64,000 nt of DNA from Brassica napus (Eukaryota; Streptophyta; Magnoliopsida; Brassicales; Brassicaceae): NCBI RefSeq assembly GCF_020379485.1, contig NC_063446.1, forward strand, positions 14,258,471 through 14,322,470, given 5' to 3'. Each line of letters opens with the position of its first letter. Position 1 is the first letter of the stretch. Made by a program: the position numbers and the translations under genes. Under the pieces are notes generated by a model. The model was not told the origin of the DNA and ran no database searches. It was given only the letters and a program-made list of their open reading frames with translations. Shown piece by piece: positions 38,378 to 50,979 of this stretch.

Positions 38378-38386
38378 GTTTTTATA
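38378..38386 (-). promoter_or_regulatory. TATA box of the extensin gene
   Basis: TATAAAAA on the minus strand, about 140 bp upstream of the ATG at 38239. Position is suitable for a core promoter. Confidence 0.5.
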
Positions 38387-39649
38387 GTGGACAAACTAGT
38401 CGTTTGAGGTGGCCTTTGTTCACAAGGGACCGATTCAATACCTACGTTTTTTTTCTCCTAATTGTTTAGTTATTTTAAATTTCGTTATTAGCTGGCAATT
38501 ACTGGTTTTGTTATTTTTATAATAAAAAATTAAAATGATTTGGAAATTTCCACGGTCAAAAAAACTAATCTTCAACCAGTCGATTGAAATAAGCCAAAAT
38601 ACTAATTGACAAAAGTTTAATTAGACATTCTTTAAAATAAATGCTATTAATTATATTGGTTGCTTGTTAAGCTATGTTAATCACAATGACATCTACATAA
38701 GTATAATTTATTTTCTACCGACATTCGGTAAATGTTGTCATGTAAATTTAGTCCAAGAAAGCTACTACTCCATTAAGTATCTACCGAGCATGCATATATA
38801 CATCATAGAAAGCTCTAAACGTTCTTATAATTTTTTTCAAAGTCATACAAATGGAAGTTATATTAATATATGTACTTAGACGATGACCAGCGCGCAATGA
38901 GTTCTTATAATAATGTTTATTTATGAAATGATTTTAACATTTTGCAACACAACAATTTTTATTGATTATAAAATGATGAATACAAATGTTGGTCTCTTAA
39001 ATATATCATCGTTGTTGAAGAGTTAACGTATTACACCTCATTTTAATTATTTTTAATACTTCATATGCACAAAAGGAAATTAAGTTTTGCGGCTGACACA
39101 AATCACCAATACTAAATAGGCAACATCGATTGTATAATGACGAAAGAGGATTAGGTTTTCTGCTCTCGATGTGGTTACTATTGACTCTCCATAAATAATT
39201 TCATTTTCTACCTCTATAGAATTATGTTTTCGTTCTCGTCTTTGTTTCATTGATATAAGTTAAGTTTTTTTTTTAACTTCTTTTATGAATTCAGCGAATT
39301 ACATAAGTGTCAATTAAAAAAAATTGACATCTGTAAAAATTAGTTTCACTCAATATACATATCTAAGAATCAAAATTTGAAAAAAAAATCACCGGTAAAC
39401 TATATTAACAGGTTAGTGTTCAAATCTAATATATCAAGCTGTTATAGAATATAAGTGCAGACTCAAAATATAAATGTTTGTCTAGTATATATTCACCAGC
39501 TCGGTCTAAAAATCATCTAATTAGAACAACAAAACAAATTATGTATTTCACCAGTTCGGGTAATATCTGAATCCGAACGGATAATATCCGAACCTGAATG
39601 GATATCCGAAGATAACCAAACAAAAGTATACTTACTCTACATTTCAAGT
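38387..39649. other. extensin upstream region and degenerate repeat
   Basis: AT-rich. No gene supported. 39550-39620 has CCGAAC/GGATAT-rich sequence similar to 47165-47300 on the far side of the CACTA element. Confidence 0.45.
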
Positions 39650-39683
39650 CACTACAAGAAAACATATTTTTTACTAGGGCAGT

Positions 39684-40025
39684 ATTCGTTGTAAATTCGT
39701 CGTAAACGGTGTGTTACGACGAATTAACGTTGAAAGACGTTTCGTTGTTAAACGTCCGTCGTAACGGAGGTTTCGTCGTAAACGACTCGTTACGTTTATG
39801 ACGAAATATATTCCTCGTAAAGTGCAGGGAAAGGATTCGTCGTAAACGACACGTAAGCTTTCGTCGTAAAGCCCACGTAATTATTTCGATGTAAAGCACA
39901 CGTAAATACTTTCGTTGTAAATCACTCGTAAACATTTCGATGTAAAACCCTCGTAAATGTTTCGATGTTAATCACTCGTAAACATTCGATGTAAACTCCA
40001 TGTAATGTTTACGAGGAGTTTACAT
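39684..40025. repeat. CACTA left subterminal repeats
   Basis: Many direct and inverted copies of TTCGTCGTAAA and variants such as TTCGATGTAAA. Such arrays bind the element-encoded accessory protein in the En/Spm family. Confidence 0.85.
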
Positions 40026-40148
40026 CGTTTCTTATTATATTATTATTAATTAGTATATAATAAATTTTAATTTATATTTAATATTCAGAATTTAAAATAA
40101 TTTAAATTTTAAAACGAAATATGAAATTGGAAAACATATTTTAAAAAG

Positions 40149-41829
40149 TCATACAATAATATTTAAATTCATAATACAAACAGAAAAAATAAAAAAAACT
40201 ACATATTCTCGAAGTAGTTGGGGGGGGTTGCTCGGCTGTTGACGGGTTGGATCGGACTCTTGGGGATCTCGTGGTGGCATTCCAAGAGCGGCTCGTCTCT
40301 CACTCAACATTCTCTGCATAACCGGGTTTCCCACGGCCATCACGTCTAGCAAATCCTCAAGAGAGTCTAAACGAACCTGCTGGCTATCCATTCGAGCCTT
40401 CATCTGAGCAGTCTCTTCATCCCGTCTCGAAGTGTATGACGAAGTTGCCCTTGCAACTTCGTTAACAGAGCCTATACCGACTATCCGTCCCTTCTTTTTA
40501 GGAGCCACCTATAAAATCAAAACATATATTAATATAGTTAATTATGTTAAAATATTTAAAATAATGTAAACAAAAATTTTAAGTTGTACCTCTTCGAAGA
40601 TTTTGTCGACCTCTTCGGTGGACAATGTGACTGGTAATCCATCGGGAGACTCCTGGGTTAGTTGCGTCTCCCGTTCTTCAATCCGACCAGCCACTGTTTG
40701 GAAGAGTTTCTCAGATGCAGGATCCACAAAAACTCCGTCGGATGTGGCGTGAGTCATCTTGAATAGGTCAGACAGAGAAGGTAAGACTCCCGTCTTCTCG
40801 AACTACAAAAAAAAAATTAAATTAAATATTATAAATTATATTAATTGAATATTTTAAAATATATATTTAAAACAAAACTTACAGCTTCTAGACGGACTCC
40901 TGCATGAGGTTTTTGTCCGGTTCTGTGAAGCATGGGCAAATGACCATCTTTATCCTTCGTCCTTCGAGAAGCCGAGCACGAATTGGCCTTTTTGATCGAA
41001 GAGGGGTGCTCCCAATAGGCGATGAGGCCATCGCACACATCCGTCGTGAGCTCAGTGGGCTTTCCCTCATACCCGTAGATCTCCCACTTGTCCTTCCAAT
41101 CAGAGACTGTGTTGCAGAGGCGTATCTTTGCCTTTGCAACGAATTCCGCCTTCACCCTCTCGGTGATTCCCAAAGACCAATGCCACTTTTGCTAAAACAT
41201 AAATTTTTTTAAAAAATTACAATTAATAATAAATATTAATATATATATATATATATTTAAAAGTGAAAATTTAATTAAATTTAAAAATCTTACCGCAAAA
41301 CATTTAAACCACGTGATCTTAACGTGATTTGGTGTCTTGCTCCAGTTCGGGTATGCCCCGTCGTAGTAACCCTTAATCGTCGCCGAAACGCTCCGGCTAA
41401 CACGGTTGTTAGCCCCAAACCTGAAAAAAAACAATTTAACCGTTAGAAAATAAAAATTAATTAAATTTTAATGTAATAAAAATTAATAACTTACCAATAA
41501 GTTCCTCGGGGTCTATCGGGGTCTAGAACATCCAAACCCTCCCGTCCAGGCTGGGCAAGCAAATCCTCCACCGTATATCTCGCGAAGGGAGCATATGAAG
41601 GCACACGCAAATCCGGATGAACTGCACCTTCTGGGACAGGCTCAGGTGCAGCCGCTGGAGGAGGAGGTGGAGGCATCTGCGGTGGAAGAGGAGGACTCGA
41701 AAAAACTCTCTGAGAAGTCTGAGAGTCTGGAACTGCATCGGAAGACGATGGACCGGAAGAAGAGGTACTGGAACCATCGCCAAACAACTGGGCATAAGTA
41801 GGTGCTGCTGGTTTCCTTCTAGGAGCCAT
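40149..41829 (-). CDS. CACTA second gene, plant transposase Ptta/En/Spm family (Transposase_24-like)
   Basis: Five exons: 41829-41495, 41420-41294, 41191-40883, 40802-40590 and 40508-40149. They give 1344 nt or 447 aa in frame. The first exon encodes a Ser/Pro-rich low-complexity region. The next contains VSRSVSATIKGYYDGAYPNW and ITWFKCFA; then KWHWSLGITERVKAEFVAKA and the DVCDGLIAYWEHPSSIKKA block typical of this family. The final exon has a coiled-coil-like segment (AQMKARMDSQQVRLDSLEDL). This protein class is thought to bind subterminal repeats, like TNPA, and act with the TNP2-like enzyme. The last 19 residues run to a stop at 40149; an unseen further intron is possible. No inactivating change seen. 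Confidence 0.85.
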
Positions 41830-42117
41830 CTAAAAAAAATTTAAATAAATTTAATCAATTACGACGATATAATTAAAAAATTATTCCGTTACCTAACTAA
41901 TCACCTAAACTATAGTATTCCGTCATCTAACTAATCACCTAAACTAATTATCTAACTAATCACCTAAACTAATTACCTAACTAATTACCTAACTAATTAA
42001 TAACCTAAACTAACTTTAAAAAAAAAAAAAAGGAGGAAAGAGAATGTACCTTAGAGGGAGAGGAGAGGAATTTGGGAGGAATGAACGAGGCTGCCTCGTC
42101 TCGGCGTCTCAATATAT

Positions 42118-42365
42118 AGAAAAGGATTCGTCGTAAACGCGACGTAATATTACGAAGAAGTTACCAGGCCCGCATTTTCATTTACGACGAAGTTACCAGG
42201 CCCGCGTTTTTCAATTTACGACGAAATTACGTCGAAACGTCGGTTTACGACGAATTTACCAGGCCCGCGTTTTTCCATTTACGACGAAATTACGTGGAAT
42301 CGATTTTACCATTTACGACGAAGTTACATGCCCGTGTTATTTTACAACGATTTTACAACGCTTAA
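42118..42365. repeat. internal cluster of CACTA subterminal-type motifs
   Basis: Four or more copies of TTACCAGGCCCGCGTTTTT followed by CATTTACGACGAA, between the 3' end of the TNP2-like gene and the start of the second gene. Same core motif as the element ends. Confidence 0.85.
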
Positions 42366-42658
42366 CCCTAAACACCGAGAATGAAATCCCTAAACCCCAA
42401 AGTCACATATCATCTAACATCATATCTCTTCTCTACTACTTTGTGCTCTTTCTCCAACTTAAACTCTAAAACCCTAAAACTCCAAATAATTTTTTAAAAA
42501 CTAAAGAAATACATATTATATAAAATAACATTTGTTACACATACATTAGGATGGTAAGAAAACAATATTTCTTTAAACATACGTTACAATAGAGAAATAC
42601 AACATTTGTTACATATATTACATCACTCTAAATCGTTTTCGTTCTCATCAATATTACA

Positions 42659-45600
42659 TCACTCTAAATCGTTTTCGTTCTCATCACTATCATTACAATC
42701 ATCATCGTCGCTTCTCTCGAACTCGTCTTCACGTGCTTCATCTGTCGCATCTTCGGGAATATCTTCATATTGAAAGTTTTGCGGGTCGATCAAAAGGATT
42801 TCATCAGTTGGTTGTTCTGGTACCTCAACTTCATTGATAGCGTCTTCTTCTTGCAAGGGCGGTTCTTCTCCAGCGACAATGCGTCCACGAGGTGTAATTT
42901 TGATAGCAGCTAACCAGTTTATCCCGGAAGTTCGAAGCCGAGGATAAGGAAGGAAGCTAACTTGCTCGGCTTGTGAAGCTAAAATGAAAGGCTCAAATTT
43001 GTTGTATCTTCTCCCAAAATTGACATCCACAACACCAAATTTGTTATACCGAATCCCTCGGTTCACAACAGGATCGAACCATTCACATTTGAAGAGGACG
43101 CATTTTAGCTTCAATAACCCCGGAAATTCCACTTCAATAATCTCCTGCAAGATCCCGTAAAAGTCCGTTTCACCTTTCACACATATTCCGTAGTTACTCG
43201 TTGCCCGATGTCTCCCATACTCGTATGTGTGAAAGGTAAATCCTCGTGTGAAATACATAGGTGATGTGGTGACCTTTGCAACTGGACCTTGAACCAATTC
43301 GTGAAACCATACGGGATAATAAGGATCGTCATAATCAACCTGCAAAAAGCAGTTATTCTTAATTAATATTGAAGTATCAAAACACTTACTTAATTAATCA
43401 ATGTATGAGATATATACGTACCTGTGATTTTAACCACTTGACAAAGTGCTTATCTTTACGTGTGTCCACATCAGTTGCAGATATTCCTGGTATTGCTTCT
43501 TCAACTTGAGATACAAACATGCTGCAAATTAAACAAATAATCAAGTCATACATAATTAACTTCAATTCATATAATTAACATTCACAAAAATATTTACCTT
43601 TCAAAGTAACGGGTCACTGCATCCTCGCAGTTGAGCAGAATATAAGTGTGGGCACTATGTTTATCCTCTTCACATGACCACCATACTTCTTTCGTTTTAC
43701 CACCAAACCGTGCAATTTCGCAGAAAATGTCAGGAACACCATCAATTGGATATGATGTCGGTACTCCACCATCATCATATCTTCTAGGAACTCTTTTCCT
43801 CGTACGAACAGTTGGAGCAAAGTAGTATGATGTGAAGTTAGATGTTTCGGCTGTCAAACTCCCCGCAACTATTGAACCTTCCACCTTTGCAAGATTTCTT
43901 GCTTTCCCCTTCAAATGTTTCATCTGTCGCTCATACGGATACATCCATCCGTTGTGAACAGGTCCACGAAGCAATGCTTCATACGGTAGGTGGACAACTA
44001 GATGCTCCATGACGTCAAAAAATGAAGGAGGAAATATCTTCTCCAGGTTGCACAATATGATCGGAATGTTATGATGAAGTTGTTCGATGACTTCTTCCTT
44101 GAACGTACGTGTGCTAAGATCTCTGAAAAAAGCGCTGATGGCTGTATATTGCAAAAGTAATCAAATTAATAACATTTCATAACATATGTATATATATTAT
44201 AAAATTATAATTACCTGCAAGTGCTTCATGGACATTTGCTGGAAGGAGCTCGGCAAAAGCAAATGGAAGTAGTCGTTGCATAAACACATGACAATCATGA
44301 CTCTTCATTCCGGAGAACTTTTGACCTCGTTCAACACATCTTGACAGATTTGAAACATAACCATCAGGAAACTTAACTTCTGATGCAACCCAGTCAAACA
44401 AGGTTGTTTTGGCTTCTGATGACAACCGGAAGATGGGAACATGAACGTTTCCATTGCTCTTGATATGTAACTCACTTCTTGAGCAAATATCAGGTAAGTC
44501 CATCCTTGACTTTTTGTTATCTTTTGTCTTCCCAGGGACGTTAAGTAATGTATTCATGATGTTCTCAAAAAAGTTCTTCTCAATATGCATGACATCCAGA
44601 TTGTGGCGTAAGAGAAGATCCTTCCAATAGGGTAGCTCCCAAAATATACTCTTCTTATGCCAATTGTGAGACACACCATACCCATCAGGCATATTTCCAG
44701 GAACATGCCAATTTCCTCCAACTTTAACTGTTTCCTGAGCTCCGTAATAATCAATGTCTGCTTCGATCTGCTGGCCGGTGAGATATGGAGGAGGACCGTC
44801 TCTGACAATTTTTTTGTGCCGAAACAATGTCTTATTTCTTCTGTACGGATGGGCAAGTGGAAGAAAGCGACGATGACAATCAAACCAACAACTCTTCCTA
44901 CCATTCTTCAGTTGAAAAGCATCCGTCGATCCAAGACAATATGGACAAGATAATCTTCCATGTGTTGTCCAGCCAGACAACATCCCATAAGCAGGGAAAT
45001 CACTTATCGTCCACAGCAGAACTGCTCGCATCGTAAAATTGTTTTTCAAGGAACAATCGTACGTCCTCACCCCTTCTGACCACAATTGCTTTAGCTCTTC
45101 TATCAACGGTTGAAGAAAAACATCAAGAGACCGTTTTGGATGCTTCGGCCCAGGGATTAATATGGTCAAAAATAGAAATTCTTGTTCCATGCACATATCC
45201 GGCGGTAAATTGTACGGCGTAAGAATGACTGGCCACAAAGAATATTGTCTACCAGACATTCCAAATGGACTAAATCCATCGGTGCATAACCCAAGATAGA
45301 CATTCCGAATATTTGTAGCAAAATCTGCGTGTACCTTGTTGAAATGTTTCCACGCTCTTGCGTCTGATGGATGTGCAACCTCACCATCTCTCTGGACATG
45401 TTCCGCATGCCACCTCATCGACGCAGCAGTCCTCTCAGATTGATATAATCTTTTCAATCTGTCTGTAATTGGTAGGTACCACATCCTTTGGTACGGTACC
45501 CTATTCCTCCCACGGCCTTGCGGTTTGAATCGTGGTTTTTTGCAGAATCGACACTCTTCTAACTTGTCATCTTCTTTCCAGTAGATCATGCAGTTGTCGA

Positions 45601-46351
45601 TGCAAACATCAATCATCTCCGAAGGCAACCCAAGACTATAAACCAATTTCTGAATCTCATAATAAGATTCAGCAGACACGTTGTCTTCTGGCAAATACTC
45701 TTTAAACAACTCCGCCCATGCATCCATGCAATTCTCAGGTAAATTATGATCCGTTTTAATATTCATCATCCTAGCTGCTAGAGACAATTTAGAGAGACCT
45801 TCTCTACAACCAGTGTAGATTGGTTGATTTGCAGCATCTAGCATTTCATAAAACCTTTTTGCATCCAAATTAGGTTCTTCTACATTTCCAGTTCCATCAG
45901 CTATTGTTGTAGTTGTTTCTAAAAATGCATCACTAATCATATCTTGAACCCTATCATGATCTACCATCTGCTCCTGATCTTGATGATAATTATATTCATT
46001 ATGCAAATGATTCGGTTCTTCACTATGATGACCATCCTCAAAATTATTATTACTACTACTAGCTTCATTTCCCCCATAACCCTCTCCATGTTGATACCAA
46101 ATGTAGTACTGTGGTGTAAATCCTCTGTTTACTAAATGCTTCCATACAGTTTCACTACGTGCAAATTTTGAATTCTTGCATTTTCGACAGGGGCAGAACA
46201 TCTTACCGCTTTCCTGTGTGATCGGTGTACAGCCCGCCTGGTGCATGAATGTCTCTAGCCCGCTCAAAAATGCGTTCGTCACCCTCCCCTCGGAATCTTT
46301 GTGCAAATACATCCAACTCCGTAACTCGTAAATACTACCGCCACCGGCCAT
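42659..46351 (-). CDS. CACTA TNP2-like transposase
   Basis: Four exons: 46351-44215, 44141-43598, 43521-43422 and 43339-42659, giving 3462 nt or 1153 aa in frame. The N-terminus has a transposase-associated zinc-type domain (MFCPCRKCKN, WKHLVNRGF). The TNP2 catalytic region follows, with CPYCLGSTDAFQLKNGRK and HNLDVMHIEKNFFENIMNTL. A DUF4218-type domain (HLVVHLPYEALLRGPVHNGW, then MYPYERQMKHLKGKARN) and a DUF4216-type domain (VLFKCEWFDPVVNRGI and KFGVVDVN) follow, then an acidic Asp/Glu-rich C-terminus. TNP2-type proteins cut at element ends. No stop or frame break was found, so it could be active. Transcription runs from the right end inward. Confidence 0.9.
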
Positions 46352-46499
46352 TTTTTCTTAAATTTTTTTTTGAATTTTTTTTTTTTGATTTTCTTTTTCC
46401 GTTTGTGTGTTGTGAGGAAGAGAGTTGTGAGAAATGGCATATATATAGAGAATTTTTCGAGTTGGGTAGTTGAAATATAACAACGATTTTACAATGAAT

Positions 46500-46820
46500 A
46501 TTTTACATGGATTTTACATGGTTTTAACATAATATTTACAACGACTTTACGACGAAATTAGGTAAGTTAAAGCGCATTGAATACACGTTTTCACCTAAAT
46601 ATAACGGTAACATCTTTCGTTGTAATGTCGATGTAATGATTACGACGTATTTCTCATTCCACGTACATTCGTCGTAAACTTACATGGATTTTACGATGAA
46701 AACTGTTCGTCGTAAATTTATATGGCGTTTACGACGAAAGTTGGATTCCTCGTAACTTCGTTGTAAACACCATGTAAATTTACGACGAAATATTTTCATC
46801 GTAAATTTTCGTTGTTATGG
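46500..46820. repeat. CACTA right subterminal repeats and promoter region
   Basis: Dense TTTACGACGAA and GATTTTACATGG-type motifs between the TNP2-like start and the right terminus; likely the promoter of that gene. A TATA-type ATATATAG lies near 46440. Confidence 0.75.
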
Positions 46821-46841
46821 GCACGTTTTCTTGTAATGAGT

Positions 46842-49800
46842 TTATTTCTCTCATTTTATTCAAAATATTTATATTAATGATTCTTATTGCTCAAAATTAG
46901 ATAATATACATATAATTATGGACAAAATCATTTGTTACTCACTTAAAATACATATCAAGTTCTTTTTCTTGCATTAACAAAAATTGCATCTAAAATTTCA
47001 AAACAACAACTAAATTAGTGCCTTTCTATTTTTAAAGTTTTATCTCCAAACTTATTACTAGTTTAAAAATTAAAAAAAACAGTTAAGTTAAAATATATTT
47101 TAAATACAAAAAACTTAAACAATGAATAATTTATTTATTTTTCTTCAAAATTTAAATATCTAAACCCAACCCAAAATATCCGAACCGAACATAAAATACC
47201 CGAATCCGACTCGAAGTGTAGAAATATCCGAACGGGTTCTATACCTTTATACTGAAATATCTGATACAAACCCGAACGTGTATCCGAACGCCCACCCCTA
47301 TGATATATGTTCATTTGTATCTTGCTTTAACAAAAAAAAAGTTAAACCATCGATAACAAAAATTTTAATGTGAGACTTTTACCATTTTTAGTAATTTATA
47401 GTCGTTTTTTAAAATTCAAAATATAACATATAAGAAAAAATCTAATTGTTTTTATTATATGCTTAATGTGATTATTTAATTTCTTTTAATAGTATAAAAT
47501 TAAACAAAAAAAAGAGAGGATTATTATTTTTTATTCAAATATGTATTTTTTTTTTATCAAACAAATATGTATTATTCATAATCATTAATTGTCATATATA
47601 TGTTAACCATATTAGGTAATTCCGTAGCATTTATTCAATGAAAGAAACAAATATTCTTTTGTACACTATTAATTAATTTGATAGTTAGTTTAATAAAAAA
47701 TATAGTATATGTTTATATAGAGTTATGGACCAACTTATTTTTCTAACAATTCTAAAAATCATTTTCGTGATGACATGTGGCTATGAAAACATGTTGTAAT
47801 GTTTCATGATTAATATACAGGGCATTAACAGAAATTTAATGCAACTTCAAAACACACCATTAAAAAAAATTAATGCTACTGAAAAAACACACCATTAACA
47901 AAAACTTAATGCTACTAAAAACATACCGTAACATTTATAGAAGGTATTTAAAACGTTACCAAGCAAAAAAATTGTATAGAAAATGATGATTATACGTAAA
48001 GTCAAATTATGTCCTAAAATGGCTGACATAAGAACCCTTCTCCATCAATAGGAAGACAGCTGGTTTTGAAGATGAAACCGAGTGATACCAAGTTCAATAA
48101 AACTAAATTACTATAGACCAAATTAACAGCAACGACTTTGATTTGTGACATATAAGACTGTGATTTAATATATGCTACGTTGCGTACTGTGTGACTCGGT
48201 GTATAAAACCGCGTCGACTAGCTTCACACTTCTCGACTGTAATAAACAACACTCCAATCTGATCGTAACAAATATCAATCATACTACGCCATTAAAAAAA
48301 AAACATACTATGCCATATTCATTTTATTTGATTCGACCGCACTGATCTGAAACTACTATGATGTACTTATTCTACTCCATCTATCCACAATATCCATATT
48401 TATTTTTCGTTTGAATCATTTTACAAGTTTTTATGTCGTATGGTTTTTTTTTTTAGAAAATTCTCTATGTCGTATGTTTCTTATTCATTTTTTGTTTTTA
48501 GAAAATCCCATGTTCTTATTTTATTTTGAATAGTCTAGGTATACAGTATGTACAATTTATCCATTATGTGCACATAACGATTTGTAAGTATAGGGTGCAT
48601 GTGAAATCTCAATTATAAGAATTATAGCACGTGGGATCAACCTCAGTGGCATTGTAGTTTTTTTCTTGGTCATTGAGACCTAAACATGGCCAGATGTAAT
48701 AAATAAATAAATAAAAATATGAACCTTTTTGACTAAAATTCAGTATATGAATCTTTTTACCCATGCCATAATATGATACATAATACTACAGCTAATTTTT
48801 TTTTAAACTACAGCTAATTTAATGGCATTATGGCACATCATGGTTTACTTCACGAATTGAACTACCAAACACAAGTAAATGTACGTATATATTTTCAAAA
48901 TTGTAATGTTTTCTTTGTCAAAAAATACGTATATTTATATATTATAGAAAAAAATTTAATGCAACTGGTAACTGAATCAAATCATTATATTAGTTCAGAA
49001 TTAGGAGTCATTCTAATGTAAATTAATCCATCTATGAACGCTTTAAGTAGCTAAAACTCCATTTAAAAATATATACTATTATTTTTGGAAATTATGCTGT
49101 AACACAGAAACATACATATTTCTATATAGATAAGACAAGAATGGACATAAGTAAAGATGAACAGAAAGAGGGAAGTAATTACGAAATTGTAATCATAAAT
49201 GTAGGTTGAAAATATTAAATCGTGCAAAGAAACAATACTAATTTACAAAATCATGTTTTGGACCCATATCTTGTATAATATATTTCTCCCTACAAAATTA
49301 TATATATAAATATATATATATATGCTAGAAATTTTTCTAAATAAAAGGCTATTGACTGGTCGATTAGTTAGAGCTCATATAGTTAGTTCGAATAATGCTT
49401 GTATAAAATACACACATACATGTAACATTATTGATTTCTTCTATTTGCAAAAGTGTGATATTTCTAGAATTTTAACAACATCAATTATTAAAGTCGAAGG
49501 GTGGTTAGAACTTTCAAAGAATTAGCAATAACGCACATGGATAATAAACACTTCTTTTCCAAAAAGATAAATTGTGATACACCAAGGACTCCCATCACCT
49601 TTAAGAAAAAAAAACAAGGACTCCCATAATCTAGTCTAGACCCAAATAAAATTCAAAACTTCTTTTACGATAAAGTGTTTAAATCAATTCTATGCACTTA
49701 TAATTGCTCACATGTATCAGTCAATTAATGTCCATGTAAAATAGTACACATAACAAACTTTTCAGTAAAATCTATAATGAATATCTCGTTAAAAAAAGAT

Positions 49801-50568
49801 TCGTTGGTAGCATTAGTCGTCGTTGGTAAGTTTAGGGTCACATCAGATAAAAATTAATGTTGGAAATTTGATACCATGACAGTATTATTAACTATTATTT
49901 AACATGTATGTTTTCTTTGTAATTTTACCCCATGGGCCAAACTATAAAATGTTCTAGGTATCATCATATATAGATATTGGTATGAGTATTAATATAGAGT
50001 ATTATTACTACCCTGTAGTTTTTAATAAGACTAACTTCCCTACAACAATTAGGACCAGTAAACACTTTAAATTGTTATAGGATTCTCTAGTCGTTAGTCA
50101 ATGTCGTGCCACAAAAAAAACTCTGTAGATGTATATTAAAGACACAGAGTTGCAAAACTCTTCAATATTAGTAGCCCACACTCAAAATTAATGCCTGTTG
50201 TAATTAAACAATGGTCATTATTCAAATAATATTCGGTCATCACCTTATTCACCTAAACTTTTCTTTACTTATCAATAAATTTGACATTACCAAAAAGGAA
50301 CTAATGATATTGAAAATGTTGTCTACCATGAGTATTTTCCTGCACTACATTGAAAAAGTCAGTAAAAACGGAGGTCTACTTCATTATTGGAACCGTATTC
50401 AGTAATCATCTTCTTGTAAATGAATTTTTCTTTACTTAAATGAAATCTTTTGTACTTACAGAAAACCTCTTTGGTTATTTCACATCCCCAAAAGATAATG
50501 AATGTGATTGGGAAATATTGAGTGGAAGGAAACTAAAACGGTAAAAATGTGAGGACAAGTAAAAATGA
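46842..50568. other. AT-rich intergenic DNA, no supported gene
   Basis: 46842-47306 ends in CCCGAAC/ATCCGAACGCCCACCCCTA, the far end of an older element into which the CACTA inserted. A TATAAAA at about 48202 followed by C/A-rich sequence looks promoter-like but no coding region follows. Several short open frames lack support. Confidence 0.45.
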
Positions 50569-50573
50569 GAGAG

Positions 50574-50834
50574 TGTTATAAAAAGAACTTGAATTTATTT
50601 GTATCGCAGGAATTTAAATAAGGGCAAAAGTTTATACCCGTAGAACTTTTAATACTGATAGAAAGATTATTATCAGAGAGAATGAAAGAGTGAAGGATGT
50701 GTAATCATGTTTTTACAAATGATCGAAAACTCCGTATTTATAGAAGAAAAATTACTGTGCAAATAGTGACAGTGGGACCCACATCTTTAATTATTTCAAC
50801 ATTTTCGGCGTTGGAATGTATGACTTTCATAACA
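50574..50834 (-). repeat. copia B 3' LTR
   Basis: 261 bp, TG...CA, apparently identical to 56571-56831. Confidence 0.95.
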
Positions 50835-50979
50835 CTCCCCCTTGGGGACCGGTGTCACTCTCCGCTCTCGCTTAACGTCTTTGTTGCCTCGTTAAAAACC
50901 TTTCCAGGAAAACCCAATGGGAAAAACCATAGTAAGGTAAAAAGAGTACAACTACGTAAGCTCCCCCTCGAATGAACAG

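Larger units (their letters stand above)
39650..46838 (-). mobile_element. CACTA (En/Spm) DNA transposon, structurally complete
   Basis: 7189 bp. Termini CACTACAAGAAAAC on the left and (inverted) CATTACAAGAAAAC on the right, flanked by an exact 3-bp duplication AGT at 39647-39649 and 46839-46841. Both ends carry many TTTACGACGAA/TTCGTCGTAAA subterminal motifs. It contains a TNP2-like transposase gene and a second, En/Spm-type plant transposase gene, both on the minus strand, with intact spliced reading frames. Confidence 0.93.

Noticed and set aside
41595..41844. Plus-strand ORFs opposite the CACTA second gene
   Set aside because: Antisense to a Pro/Ser-rich low-complexity exon.
49340..49410. 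tRNA-like TTAGTTAGAGC and GTTCGAAT motifs
   Set aside because: Spacing and stems do not form a cloverleaf; no acceptor pairing.
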